Positions 24,501 through 36,609 are shown, numbered from the stretch's first letter. The stretch is DNA of 64,000 nt from Warburgia ugandensis (GCA_035236585.1 CP141128.1:29913618-29977617); one strand, 5' to 3'. Translations and numbers: made by a program. Notes: a model not told the origin generated them from the letters alone.

Positions 24501-26470
24501 AACTATCCACTATTGGAAAAAATCTTCTAATTTAGGAATAAGATGAAATGTAACCTGAAAATCTTGACTTGAGAAAATCACTAGCCAAAATTGTTACTAA
24601 AACTATAAGAAGTTCCAGATTGCACAAATCTAAGTCTCCCAAAGTGTATGGAGGCCTCTTCTTGAACCCTTCCAGCAACTCTTGAAGTTCTTCCTCCTGG
24701 ACCCACAATCAGTTTCTTGTTAAGCACTCAAAGAGTGATTTCACCATTTTGCCCTTATGTGTATGCCTTAAACTTACCTTTTAAATAGAATAATTTTCAT
24801 TTATATATGCATTTTGAGAAAAAAGAAAAAATTTGATGTCTTTGCATGAAAAAAATTGTTAAAACGAAACTTGAAGAGGAAAGCTAGTTAAGTATTACTT
24901 ACACCAACAAACTAAATATATTACTATTGTGTGGCTTTGACAATAAAATTCATGGACACCATAAGAAATAAATAATAATTATTAGTGAAAAACTATGCGA
25001 GGGCTTTACTTGCAATTCGATGTCTATTTAGGCTACCAAAGCACTTGCTTTGAAGATCTCAATGAGAGCTTAGCAGTACATTATGTTTGACTCATAATGT
25101 AAAGGAGAAAATTAATATGAGACTTAGGGAGGGGCCTGTGTGTTGTTACTATATGATGATTGATTAATGCACATTTGCACAACAATGCTTCTGATCTTGT
25201 GACAAGCCAATGAATTAGAAGTTTTTATGAGCTTGTCAGAGTGACATATGCTTTCTAGTAGTTCCAACCTTCCCTCTCTAGAAAGTTCTCAATTATTGTG
25301 CCCTGAGACACTAAATCTTTGAAGTTGTTAAGAACATTATTCAGCAACAATAATTGTTTAGCCCTACTCATAGTCATTTTCATAATTGTATATGGGTGAT
25401 GCATGTATTTGTCACTAGGGAAGAGGCACCAAACACTATCATTTACTCCACTACCTAGTAATATGTTGTTGGGTGCTCTACATAGCATACAACAACATTG
25501 GAGTGGTAGACACCATCCTAAGGCAATTCAAGAGTGTGTAGCACTAGTGCTGCTAGACATCATCTTGAGCCAATATGCATCATTTGGTGCTAGTGGTACT
25601 GAAATTTGATTTTTCTTGGCATGGATTGACCAATGTCACGTGAGGTCTATGGCACTGGTGGCTATGAATTGGTATAGTTAACATGTCTGCAATGCATGTG
25701 CTTGTGAAGAGTACTTATTTACACATTATAATGTAAATAAGAAAACACCCCCATCCGAATTCAATAAAAATAGTCACAAGCCCAAGTTCCAAAAGGATAA
25801 AAAGTCAATTCCTTGCTGCAAGTATAAAATCAGAATTTGGGAGGTTGAGAAAAAATTTTAAATCTCAAATGCTAAGGTATTTCTCCATCATTAAAGGCTC
25901 AAAAATTTTAGAATATCATAGTAATGCTAAAATCCAAATGTTCGGTGAGACAACTTCAAGTTTAGGTTCTCTGAAAAATAATTTTGTTACCTGGTGGGAT
26001 TCCTCTAATTCTTCAAAATACTTGCCAAACTTTGTGTCTAGATCTTGTACTTTGAGCACTTTCTTGTGCGTACATCTACTTGGAATAATAAGCTTATGCC
26101 AATTTGGACCTTTTTAGGCTTAGAACTTCTAAATCACTTTCTCCTTCTAAACACTTCTTTCAATAAGGTGTACCATGTGCAACTTGATCATGAGTAGTCA
26201 CATGGAGGAAAAATTGCAGTGCAACTTTTGTGCACCTGATTTTAGTCATTGATAAGTGATATAAAATCATATTTCTCAATTTTTTTTCTTTTTCCTTTTC
26301 TTCTCAGTGCTCTTCTTTGCCCGTTGTAAGTATTCTTGTGACATTCATCATCCTCCATCGTCAATTGAAGCCTACTAGTTTCTTAAACAAGCTACTAGTC
26401 TTTCAAAGCCACTGTAGGGTCATTGTTCTAGAGCATTTTTTTGTAATGACCATTAATAACAAAAGATATG
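24501..26470. other. Intergenic stretch without recognised gene
   Basis: Short open frames on both strands at 25255-25609 and 25845-26117 have no recognisable motif, no supporting context and no homologous copy in the window. I do not call them genes. Confidence 0.4.
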
Positions 26471-26474
26471 TGAC

Positions 26475-26955
26475 TACAAGAATCTGAAAATCAGGCACAA
26501 GCTGAGAGATTAACATTAAAGATGATTCAAATAAGTTGATAATACCACTGTAGAAAATAAGGAAGCGAGCACTAGAACCATCAAGGCAGAATGAAGAATT
26601 GGCAATCTAATTCAGTCCAAGATAAGCCAGATAATGACATTAAAGCCACTTGTAAAGACAAAGATGAGTTGGGCTAGTTAAGCTAAGCTGACAACTTGCT
26701 AAGTCGAACTATAAGAATCTGAAAGTCATGCACAAGCTGAGAGATTAAAAATAAAGATGATGCAAATAAGCCAATAATACCACTATAGAAAACAAGGGTA
26801 AGCACTAAAACCATTTGTAAAGACAATGGTCATGGTAGGATGAAGAATTGGCAGTCTAATTTAGTCCAAGATAAGCCAAACAATGACACTGAAGCTGCTT
26901 GTAAAGACAAAGAAGACTTGGGCAAGTTAAGCTAAGCTAGCAACCTGCCAAGTCT
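26475..26955. repeat. Tandem duplication, unit about 235 bp, two copies
   Basis: AATCTGAAA begins at 26481 and at 26716. Both copies continue with 'CACAAGCTGAGAGATTAA', 'GAAGAATTGGCA(A/G)TCTAAT', 'AGTCCAAGATAAGCCA' and 'TAAGCTAAGCT'. Copy 2 carries a small insertion. No coding frame. Confidence 0.85.
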
Positions 26956-27640
26956 AAAATTATCCAATAAAGAGTTGAGCATATTAAAAGTCATGTAACT
27001 TAGAACCTGAATAGCTTATGGTGGCAATAGGTACAATTTCAAATTTCTCAACATTAATCAAGTGATATGTAGAAATCAACCATCACAATCACCAAAAAGA
27101 AAGCACCAACTTGGCCAAGACAACTTAATATATTATACATTAATAAAAAAAACAACCAAGAATGATAACTAGTTCCAAAGATGTTAATTTCATAAGAAAT
27201 TACTTCAATCAAACATTGGTATGTTATAAGCACTGTTCCTTCCCCAGGAACTCTTGCATTTGGTCCATAAATGTCCAAGTGAGATCAACTTGTAGCATTT
27301 AACATTTCTTCCTAACAAACTATAGACCTAAAATTAAGAAACTTTAGGACAAAATATATTTTAGGTTTCAAGTAATCTAGTTATAAGGAAAAAAACAACA
27401 ACTATACTTGGACAACAAAATTAGGCATTGATCTTCAATTCGTTGAGCAAACACTAAAAACAATGGAGCAAGCACTAAAGGTTAGGCAAAGACTTTGAGT
27501 TGATTAAGAGTCAAGAAGGATAGATACTGAACATGTGTTTGTTGAGCAAACATTGAAGTCATGTGCTAGTAGTGTTTTAACTTTGTGAGAGCCAAGAAGC
27601 ACTTCATCAACCAAAGGATAAGTTTCACCATTTGCAAACC

Positions 27641-27642
27641 TC

Positions 27643-27682
<40 letters not shown>
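27641..27682. repeat. (TA)n(TG)n microsatellite at the left border of the gypsy element
   Basis: Perfect TA repeats pass into TG repeats and merge into the LTR start TGTG at 27679, hiding the exact border and any TSD. Confidence 0.9.
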
Positions 27683-27683
<1 letters not shown>

Positions 27684-28056
27684 CGACTCGGGTTTTATAA
27701 TGCAATTTTATAAAAACACACTGAGATCGATCTCTATTTTTAAAACAAGTCATGCAAAGAATGCAGGGAAATTTTTTCTTCTATTTCAAAAACATTGTAT
27801 AAAGAGCCCGAGTGTTAAAATGAACATGCAATGCATAGTGCCATGGCAATTTAGAGACCAAATCGAAACAAGCATTACTCCTAGGATTGTTAGTCATAGC
27901 CATAGTTATAACAAATACCTACAATCAAGATTACAATAGCTACCCAAAATAAATCACTAATTAAGTCTTACCTTTGCCTACTTGACTTTGATTCTAATGC
28001 CTCCTGATGCTTCTTCTATTTGTCTTTTGTTTGATCTAAAAAATAATGGATTGGGT

Positions 28057-28075
28057 TGAGTATTTATCATACTCA
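28057..28075 (-). other. U5 stem-loop, element A
   Basis: TGAGTAT-TTATC-ATACTCA, a perfect 7-bp stem, followed by GTAG. It lies 378-396 bp from the U5 end, the same place as in the other LTRs of the window. It falls inside the block deleted from the 5' LTR. Confidence 0.65.
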
Positions 28076-28439
28076 GTAGATAACCTGATACTACTATTTG
28101 AAAACACGGCAAACAAGCATGGTTTTGATAAACATGATTATAAAAACATTTAGTTCTACTTCTTGTTAATCATAGGCACCTATGCATAAACTATGTAACT
28201 CATACATTAGCAAGCTGAAATATATGCTTACATAGCATAAATTGCAGCAAATATATCGAGCGGTTAGCATAGGTATGAAAATCTTAAAGTACAATTCACT
28301 CAAACCAAATGAGGATAGTGCCATGAATATGGTGCATGTGGACATTTTAGTGAATTATGCAAAACTGGCCAGTAATGAGTACTCGTATATTACCATCTCC
28401 ATGCTATATGTATAGTGGTAAAACCAAAATAATAGGGTT

Positions 28440-28690
28440 ACTATGCTCATGATTCAGCATCATGCCAAAATCGTGTGGCTCCGGTATCTAGAGACCTAAC
28501 TACCATAACCGCCACGGTGACTATGGCTGTCCCTGAAAGGGTGTCATGACATCTCCAGTGGTCGTCCCTATTTACCATAGCAGTCAGGGAAGGGACAATG
28601 CCATTTTTAGCAATGATACCATCCACCTTTTTGGTGGTAGAGGCCAGGAGGCTAAACCTGTACCCCTCAGCATAGTGCCCACTAGGCTTA
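28440..28690 (-). other. GC-rich structured island of the LTR, element A
   Basis: Contains obvious palindromes such as CCACC-TTTTT-GGTGG and the shared phrase 'GGTGGTAGAGGC' followed by 'CCCCTCAGCATAGTGCCCAC'. Its counterpart in the solo LTR at 40255 reads almost the same. Confidence 0.5.
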
Positions 28691-30107
28691 ATAGCCCAAA
28701 AACATACATAGTCCAAATCTCAAATCAACATAAATCATGCAATTTATGCATTTGTTTTCAAAGTATGAGAGTATTGCATAAAATCTACTCATGGTAGTAC
28801 CTTAGTCAATGTCATGAATCCGTAACTCATATAAAACATTAGTTCCCAACAGCATTCTTAATTCAATGCAAGATCATGAAAGCAGGTCCTGCATACGTGG
28901 TGTAAAACACATACTCCATACAATAATAAAAACAAGTGACTTACTGAGAGTTTCGGATGCATTTTGAAAACCGAGTAGGATCAGACTACCTAACTCGTGT
29001 GTTGTCACTTAGCTCATGCTTGTCTTCAATTTGAGCCTGAGAATACCTTGGTAAAGTCCTAGATGTCGTTCAAACAGAAGATCTAAATGTTATTTCTAGG
29101 GTCATAGGGTAAAGGTTATATGATTTGTTGGTTTCTAGGGGTTACTCTATGATATTTTTAAGTTGCTCTTTATCTAAGAATGTCCTACATTTTTCTCTTT
29201 TATCTAAGAATGTCCTACATTTTATTGTATAATTGGGTCCGTGTCAAAATTACGGACGCAACGGTCCTTTTGGCTCGTCAATCGGAGTTATATAGGCTCT
29301 GAAATTGGATTTTTAAAAGGTCGTGCTTTAACGGACGACCCTAATGTAGTGCCTAGGGTCCTGTGCGCCACGATGCTAGAATGCACGTGCCACGGGCTCT
29401 AGGATACATGTGTGCCCTAGTCGCACCGCAACCACATTGGCTCACAGGCATATGTCCGAATGGTATACCAGGGTGTGCGCTTTGGACAGCGTTGCGTGGA
29501 CGCGTCTTAGGCGTAGCTACAGTGTGCCTCGGCTCCTAGGACGTCCCATGCGTCCTGATCGAGCTAGGAAAACTATTTGAATGCGATGCGTGTGCGAGGA
29601 CAGCCCCTAGGGAGCTTGGCACGGGTGCGCGTCAAGCCAGGCGCCCCTGGACCGTGTCGTGCACCCTTGGGACACCCGTGCGCCCCTGGGACGCGCTCTC
29701 TTTTGATGGGTTTTCACCCGTCTGGTTCTCTTCACGGAAGATGGTGATTGTCAGCCAAAGAAATACCTAGATCCGATGAGGATCTGCGCTGGGAAGGAGA
29801 GGGAAAGGAGGACCAACTCGAGCAGCCTGAAATGGCACCCTTATCAGGGTTTCAGCTCCCTGGTTGCCACGTTGAGGGTTCTGGAACGAACCCTTCTTCC
29901 CAAGGCATTCTCCGACCGGGAAAACGTTAGATCTGGTCGAACTCTAGGGGCAAACAAAAGGGAAAGGAGGGAGGAATAGGGTGGGGATGAGGAGGTACCT
30001 GGACATCCACCATGGAGTCGTCGTGCGCCCAGAATCGTTTTATCCAGACCCTCTTTGTTGGAGATTTGAACCCAGAAATACCATGGTGTAGAAGGAAGAT
30101 TGGGGAG

Positions 30108-30116
30108 TATTTATAG
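30108..30116 (-). promoter_or_regulatory. TATA box of the 3' LTR, element A
   Basis: The minus strand reads CTATAAATACTCCCC. The same motif is at 36600-36609 in the 5' LTR and at equivalent places in the other LTRs, which supports a U3 promoter on the minus strand. Confidence 0.75.
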
Positions 30117-30583
30117 GAGAGGGAAGGTGCTGCGATTTCCCTTGGCACTGCCTTGCAGAGGCGGTGCTGTTGTTTCTGGAAAAATTAGGAGAGGGGGGGT
30201 TTCTTGAGAAATCAGGAGACAGGGTTGGAGGAGGAAGAAGACGAGGTGCCATTATCAAAATGGCCCCTGCGGTTTTTGGCTTTTTCGTTTTTAGGTGCAT
30301 TTTACAAAAATGCCCTCAATCTTCTAACGCCTATAACTTCTTCATACGAGCTCCTTTTTTTGCGTTCTTTGAGGCGTTGGATTCCATTTTGAGTGTAGAA
30401 TCTAGTGGCACTGATTTTCTTCACAAAGTCCTAAGTTTCCTATGTGAATTAAGATTAAACATCCCATCACCTAATAAGACTATAAAACATATATATTCAT
30501 TCCCAAAATAGACCAAGTTACAATATCATTAACAACAAGCCAACATCATGGTTGATTTTTATACAAAATTTGGGTCATTACAT

Positions 30584-30605
30584 CATTACCCCCTTAAAAG
30601 AATTT
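30584..30605 (-). other. Polypurine tract of gypsy element A
   Basis: On the minus strand CTTTTAAGGGGGTAATGA stands directly before the LTR start TGTAATGACCC. The reading frame just upstream gives NFNRKILLRG, the usual last residues of Tekay/Del pol. Confidence 0.7.
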
Positions 30606-32019
30606 TGCGGTTGAAATTATCCAATCCCTTTCAAGAAAATAGTTCGGCGTACTTCTTTATCATTTCTGATTCCACCTCTCAAGTTTCTTCTTCGATGGTC
30701 ACATTTCGCCACAAAACTCTGACTAATGGGATATCCTTATGCCATAGTGTCTTGATCTTTCTATCCAAAATCTGTACTAGTTTTGTTTCCAAGGTTAAAT
30801 CCAGTTGTAGCTCAGTTGGTACCTGTTCAAGAACATGTTTGGGGTTAGGAATATACCTCCTCAACATGGATATGTGAAACACATTGTGGACTTCTGATAA
30901 CTGTGGTTGTAGCACTATCCTGTAGGCAGTTTTTCCTACTTTTTCCAGGATTTCAAATGGTCCAATGAAGTGAGGACTAAGTTTCCCCTTTATCCCAAAT
31001 CTAATGACGCCCTTAGTCGGGGATATCTTCATAAAGACATGATCTCCAACTTTAAATTCCAACTGTCTACGTCGCCTATCCGCGTAACTCTTTTGTTGAT
31101 TGTGAGTTGCAAGAAGCCGCTTTCTAATAAGCTTTAACTTGTTTGCGCATTGTTCCACCAACTCTGACTGTATGATTTTGGTTTCACCGACTTCATTCCA
31201 GCACACAGGTGATCGACAAGGCCTTCTATAAAGTGCTTTGTAGGGAGCCATTCTGATGCTTGAATGGAAGCTGTTATTATATGCAAATTCAACTAAGGAC
31301 AGATTTTCATCCCAACTTTCCTTCCAGTCAATTACACATGCCCTTAGCATATCCTCTAATACCTAAATTGTTCGCTCAGATTGGCCATCAGTCTGAGGGT
31401 GAAAAGCCGTGCTGAAACTTACTAAAGATACTAAGGATTTTTGTATTGACTTCCATAATTGCGAGGTAAAACGACTGTCTCTATCGGAAATGATGCTGAG
31501 TGGTATCCCATGCAAACTCACTATTTCCTTAATATATAATTGGGATAGGCTGTCAGTGGATTGACTTTGTCGTATGGGAAGAAAATGTGCTATCTTGGTT
31601 AGTCGATCGACGATTACCCATATCATATCATGTGCCTTCGATGCCTTAGGTAGCCCTAGGATGAAGTCCATAGTAATATGATCCCACTTCCATTCTGGTA
31701 GCTCAAGTGGTTGTAGTAGTCCTGCTGGTCTCTGATGTTCAGCCTTAACTTGTTGACATGTCAAACACCTTGCGACAAATTCTCCTATATCTCTTTTCAT
31801 ACCATTCCACCAGAAATGTCGCTTCAAATCTTGATACATCTTTGTTCCACCAAGATGAATAGTGTACTTTGATTGATGTGCTTCCCTTAAAATCTCTTGT
31901 CTTATTTCATTATTGGCTGGTACGATTAACCTCCCTTGCAGGCAGACACTATCATCCACTGCTTTGACAAACCCTAGTTTTCCAACTAATGCTTGTGTGT
32001 CAGTATCACCTTTATGCAT
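30606..32019 (-). pseudogene. Integrase with GPY/F motif and C-terminal chromodomain, element A
   Basis: This enzyme would insert the element's cDNA. From 32019 downward: an HHCC zinc finger (H near HQSKYTIH, then CLTCQQVK), the catalytic core with MDFILGLP (first Asp), IISDRDSRF (second Asp) and HPQTDGQSERTI (Glu), i.e. an intact D,D-35-E layout. After a CAG-to-TAG type stop at about 31361 the same frame goes on: NLSLVEFAYNNSFHSSI, HFIGPFEILEKVG (GPY/F), HNVFHISMLRRY, then VQILDRKIKTLWHKDIPLV and VLWRN, a chromodomain of the Tekay/Del type that would direct integration to heterochromatin. A Trp codon in the last chromodomain helix is a stop (EEET*EVESEM, about 30678). Catalytic residues are kept, but the reading frame is broken twice. 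Confidence 0.9.
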
Positions 32020-32059
32020 CTATTTAACTTTCTCATTAATAGTGGACTTCATTGTTAGG

Positions 32060-32520
32060 TTGGCTATAATGGATTTCCTTTAACTTATTTTGGGTCTACA
32101 TTCGATCACCTCTTGTAGTAACTTCCATCTCGTGACAAGTAAACTTGCACATATCCCTTGCATCTTTCTACTTAAGGCATATGCTACAACATTTGCTTTC
32201 CCTAGATGGTAGTGGATGGTCAAGTCATATTCTTTCAAATACTCCATCCGTCTCCTCTGTCGCATGTTCAAGTCTTGTTGTGAAAAGATGTACTTGAGAC
32301 TTTTGTGATCCGTAAAAACCTCAAACTTTTCCCCATATAGATAGTGTCTCTAAATTTTTAAGGCAAAGACTATTGCAACAAGCTTTAGGTCATGGGTAGG
32401 ATAATTGACCTTATGCTTCTTCAACTGTCTAGAAGCGTAGGCAATTACTTTCCCATTTTTCATAAGTGCGCAACCCAGGCCTTGTTGAGAGGCATCACTA
32501 TAGATCTCAAATCCTCCACT
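32060..32520 (-). pseudogene. RNase H domain, element A, two catalytic residues lost
   Basis: This removes RNA from the RNA-DNA hybrid during reverse transcription. Readable as [40 protein letters not shown], a stop at the usual Trp of LKIWRHYLYG, then [34 protein letters not shown] and [11 protein letters not shown]. The family's catalytic set is Asp (SDAS), Glu (HDLEL), Asp (TDHKSL) and Asp (VADALSRK). Here the Glu is Lys (HDLKL) and the last Asp is Tyr (VAYALSRK). A frameshift separates it from RT. Dead. Confidence 0.85.
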
Positions 32521-33440
32521 GCCAGATTACTGGTGCAGTGGTTAGCCGCCTCTTTAGTTCTTGAAAACTCTCCTCACATGCCTGCTCCCACTCAAACTTC
32601 TTGTCTTTTCTTGTCAATTTAGTCAAGGGTAAGGCAATGCGTGAAAATCCTTCAATGAATCTCCGATAGTATCCTACAAGGCCTAGAAAACTTGTTACTT
32701 CTGTCATTGTTTTACGCTTATTCCATTTCTCCACTGCCTCAACCTTTGCTGGGTCAACAGCAATGCCATCTTTGGATATAACATGACCTAGAAAATTTAC
32801 CTTTTCCAGCCAAAAGTCGCACTTGCTAAACTTTGCGTATAATTTGTGTGCCTCAAGTGTATCCAGTACTACTCGTACATGTTCTTTATGGTTTTCAGGG
32901 GTTTCTGAGTAGACTAAGATATCATCCACAAATACTATGACAAACTTATCTAGATAGGCTTTGAACACTCGGTTCATAAGATCCATGAATGCAGCTGGTG
33001 CATTTGTCAGTCCAAAAGACATCACTCTAAACTCATAATATCTGTATCTAGTTCTGAAGGCTATCTTTGGATCTTCTTCCTTGACCCTAAGCTGGTGATA
33101 TCCAGATCATAAGTGTATTTTAGAAAAGACACGAGCTGACTGAAGCTGATCGAATAGGTCATCAATACGGGGTAAAGGATACTTATTTTTCACTGTAACC
33201 TTATTTAACAATTGGTAGTCGAAGCAGAGTCTCATTGATCCATCCTTTTTCTTGACAAAAAAGGACTGGGGCTCCCCAAGGAGATACACTAGGTTTGACG
33301 AATCTTTTGTTTAACAATTCTTGCAATTGGGTATTCAGCTCTTTTAACTCTGCTGGGGCCATTCGATAAGGTACCTTCGATATATGGGTTGTGCCAAGGA
33401 CTAGGTCAATAGTAAAATCTATCTCCCATTTTGGTGGTAA
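32507..33440 (-). pseudogene. Reverse transcriptase domain, element A
   Basis: From about 33440: VPYRMAPAELKELNTQLQEL and [15 protein letters not shown], then a frameshift, [34 protein letters not shown] and VFSKIHL, a stop where RSGYHQL normally has Arg (CGA to TGA), then [52 protein letters not shown] (catalytic YVDD-type box, here FVDD), [17 protein letters not shown] and [16 protein letters not shown]. These words in this order identify the Tekay/Del lineage of Ty3/gypsy. One frameshift and at least one stop; motif A Asp is changed to His (SKIHL for SKIDL), so activity would be lost even without the breaks. Confidence 0.9.
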
Positions 33441-33599
33441 CCCTGGTAAGTCTTCAGGAAAAACATCTAGGAATTTACTAATGACATCTACCTCTTCTAA
33501 TTTTGGCTTTACAACTTCCGAGACTTCTAGATTAGCCAAAAAGAATGGACACCCCTGAGCAATGTGCTTTGCTGCTTTTATAACAGAAATAACACATGC

Positions 33600-34080
33600 T
33601 CCTGCATACTCTCTCCTCCCTTGTAAGGAGATCACTCTCCCTCCGGGAAGGTGAAAAATAATCTTCTTCTGCTGACAATCAACTATTGCATTATGCAAAG
33701 CTAACCAGTCCATCTCAAGGATGACGTCAAAATCTATCATATCTAGGTGGATGAGATCTACACTCATCTGGTTGCCCTCGATTAAAATTGGAACATCCTA
33801 GAAGTAGGTTTGTGTAGAAATTGACTTGCCTACGGGTGTCATGGCTTCTGAGGAGAAGTCTAAATCTTGAACTATAATATCCATGGAAGAGGCAAACTTG
33901 CAAGAGATGAAGGAATGAGTGGAACCAGTGTCGAATAATATTTTGGTAGGTCTATTGCAAATATAAAGCGTACCTTCTACTACTGCATTGGATGTCTGAG
34001 CCTGACTTGAAGTGATGGCGAATACTCGTCCTTGGCTTCGAGGACTGGGATTTTCTTTACGTTCCTCCTCTTTCTTTCTC
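33600..34080 (-). pseudogene. Aspartic protease domain, element A
   Basis: This would cut the polyprotein. The minus strand reads ILFDTGSTHSFIS at about 33950-33910, the catalytic Asp-Thr-Gly site of Tekay/Del proteases, then after a stop at about 33798 MSVDLIHLDMIDFDVILEMD and WLALHNAIVDCQQKKIIF (the family's DFDVILGMDWL motif). It overlaps the start of the RT frame as part of one polyprotein. Confidence 0.85.
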
Positions 34081-35030
34081 TTAGGGCAGTTCCGAGCTAA
34101 ATGTCCTATTTCTCCACAGTCAAATCACACAAAACGAAAGGTACACGACTTGCCTGGCTGATATCTCTTGCACATGGGGCAAGTCTTGGATTCTGGGTTC
34201 CTTCCTTTATAGTCGAATTGTCGCTTGTGTATTTGTCGAGGTCCAAAAGGTTGAATGGGTCTTTTCCCTTTATTATTTCTCCGACTATTGTTATTCTTCA
34301 CATCCTTAGCAGCCTGTGTTCTTTGATAATCTTTTCCAAAGAGAGACGCCATTTCTACGGCTTTTGCTACCATGGTTGGTTGGAATCCTATCACTCGATT
34401 TCTGAGGCCAGGGTCTAGCCCATCGACAAACTTCTCTGCAGCGTCTTCCTCAATGGAGAAAGCATTTGGTGCAAATCTACGAAGACTTATGAACTTATTT
34501 TCATACTGTTGCACTGAGAGATTACTTTGTTCTAAGTTCATAAATTCCTTTTCTTTCTATTTTCGCACATGGCGGGGATAGTACTTTTCATTAAATACTA
34601 CTTTAAAGTCTTCCCAAGGTATAGCATTATTCTCTTTAAAATAGGTTCTCTCGGTCATTTCCCACCAAAAGCTTGCCTCGCCTTTTACTACAAAACTGGC
34701 CATGACAACTTTCCTATCCTCTAGGATTTTCATAACCATGAATAATTTTTCAACATCAAAGATCCATTTTTCTGCTGTTGTAGAGTCATCTTCCCCTGAG
34801 AATGATGGGGCCATTTTCTGAAATCGTTCTAGTTGGGCCTCTATCCTATCAGCAATTCTTTTTGGAGAAGAGGCTCTTGCTGCTGGTGCTTGTGGTTGGT
34901 TTTGCATGAACTACCCCATGTGTTGCATGAATAGCTGAAAGGCTCCAGCCATTCCATTACCAGCTCCAGCAGAGGCAACTGGAGGGTTATCAGATCTTGG
35001 GGCTTCAGCTCCTCTTCTCCTTGGTGGCAT
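34081..35030 (-). pseudogene. Gag (capsid and zinc knuckle), element A
   Basis: Start chosen at the ATG at 35030-35028 because it gives MPPRRRGAEAPRSD, the usual opening of Tekay/Del gag; a later ATG at 34907 only follows an in-frame stop. Then come PSFSGEDDSTTAEKWI, FMVMKILEDRKVVMASFVVK, GEASFWWEMTE, WEDFKVVFNEKYYPRHVR (all capsid core motifs), LSVQQYENKFISLRRFAP, EEDAAEKFVDGLDPGLR and two zinc-knuckle parts, CPMCKRYQPGKSC and then (stop)FDCGEIGHLARNC. In the second knuckle the first Cys codon is TGA. Three in-frame stops in total. The protein would package element RNA. Confidence 0.88.
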
Positions 35031-35137
35031 CTATTCTAAGATCCATATCTACTTTTAGGGGACTCTTGTCTTGTTGGTTTGCCTATTATCTTGATTATAA
35101 GTCTTTATTTTATAACTGGGCTATGAATAACATGAAA

Positions 35138-35154
35138 CCTGGGCTTTAATACCA
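35138..35154 (-). other. Primer-binding site of gypsy element A, initiator tRNA-Met type
   Basis: The minus strand after the 5' LTR reads AT then TGGTATTAAAGCCCAGG. The initiator-Met complement is TGGTATCAGAGCCATGG; most positions agree. Two bases separate it from the LTR, the normal spacing. Confidence 0.75.
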
Positions 35155-36599
35155 ATTGTGATGACCTGGGTTTTATAATGCAATTTTATAAAAACATGGC
35201 GAGATCGATCTCTATTTTTAAAACAAGTCATGCAAAGAATGAAGGGAAAATTTTTCTTCTATTTCAAAAACATTGTATAAAGAGCCCAAGTGTCAAAATG
35301 AACGCGCAATGCATAGTGCCATGGCAATTTAGAGACCAAATCAAAACAAGTATTACTCCCAGGATTGTTAGTCACAGCCACAGCTATAATAAATACTTAC
35401 AATCAAGATTACAATAGCTACCCAAAAGAAATGACTAATTAAGTCTTACCTTTGCCTACTTGACTTTGATTCTAATGCCTCCTGATGCTTCTTCTATTTG
35501 TCTTTTGTTTGATATGAAAAATAATGGATTGGTAAAGTCCTAGATGTTGTTCAAACAGAAGATCTAAATGTTATTTCTAGGGTCATAGGGTAAATGTTAT
35601 ATGATTTGTTGGTTTCTAGGGGTTACTCTATGATATTTTTAAGTTGCTCTTTATCTAAGAATGTCCTACATTTTGCTCTTTTATCTAAGAATGTCCTATA
35701 TTTTATTGTATAATTGGGTCCGTGTCAAAATTATGGACGCAATGGTCCTTTTGGCTCGTCAATCGGAGTTATATAGGCTCCTAAATTTGATGTTTAAAAG
35801 GTTGCGCCTTAACGGACGACCCTAATGTAGCACCTAGGGTCCTGCATGCCATGGTGCTAGAATGCACGGGCAACAAGGTCTAGGATATGTGTGCGCTCTG
35901 GTCACACGACAACCACGTTGGCTCACAGGGGTACGTCCAAATGGTGTGCCAGGGTGTGCGCTCTAGACAGCATTACGTGAACACGTCTTAGGCGTAGCTA
36001 TGGTGTGCCTCGGCTCTTAGGACGTCCCATGCATCCTAGTCGAGCCAAGAAAACTATTTGCATGTGACACGTGCACGAGGACAGCCCCCAGGGAGCTTGG
36101 CATGGGTGCACGTCAAGCTAGGCGCCCCTAGACCACGCCGTACACCCTTAGGACGCTCGTGCGCCTTTGGGAGGCGCTCTCTCTTGATGGGTTTTCACCC
36201 GTCTAGTTCTCTTCACGGAAGACAATGATTGCTAGCTGGAGAAATACCCAGATCCGGAGAGGATCTGGGCTGGGAAGGAGAGGGAAAGGAGGACCAACTC
36301 GGGCAGCCTGAAATGGCGCCCTTGTCTGGGTTTCAGCCCCCTGCTGAAACCTTGGTCGTCGCGTTGAGGGTTCTGGAACGAACCCTTCTTCCCAAGGCAT
36401 TCTCTGACCGGGAAAAAGTTAGATCCGGCCAGACTCTATGGGCAAACAAAAGGGAAAGGTGGGAGGAATAGGGTGGGGACAAGGAGGTACCTGGACATCC
36501 ACTGTGGAGCCGTCGTATGCCCGAAATCGTTTTCTCCAAACCCTCTTTGCCAGAGATTTTAACCCAGAAATACCATGGTGGAGAAGGGGGATTGGGGAG

Positions 36600-36609
36600 T
36601 ATTTATAAG
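36600..36609 (-). promoter_or_regulatory. TATA box of the 5' LTR, element A
   Basis: The minus strand reads CTTATAAATA, at the same place as in the other LTR. Confidence 0.7.

Larger units (their letters stand above)
27679..30583 (-). mobile_element. 3' LTR of Tekay/Del-type gypsy element A (2.9 kb)
   Basis: Starts TGTGCCGACTCGGG and ends GGGTCATTACA. It aligns with 35157-37194 and is longer by a 997-bp block (28051-29047) absent from the other LTR. PPT and pol end abut it at 30584. It contains the U5 hairpin at 28057-28075, a GC-rich structured island at about 28440-28690 and a TATA box at 30108-30116. Long frames inside it (for example at 29748-30511) are not genes, as they are repeated in the second LTR without conserved reading. 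Confidence 0.85.

Noticed and set aside
25255..26117. Frames on both strands that could be a gene
   Set aside because: No motif, no splice pattern, no copy elsewhere in the window.
28447..28797. Open frames on both strands
   Set aside because: By-product of the GC-rich island in the LTR; equivalent islands in other LTRs do not keep the frames.
29748..30511. Several frames of 60-115 codons, repeated at 36203-37206
   Set aside because: They lie in the two LTRs of element A; the GC-rich U3 has few stops by chance, and the two copies do not conserve one reading frame.
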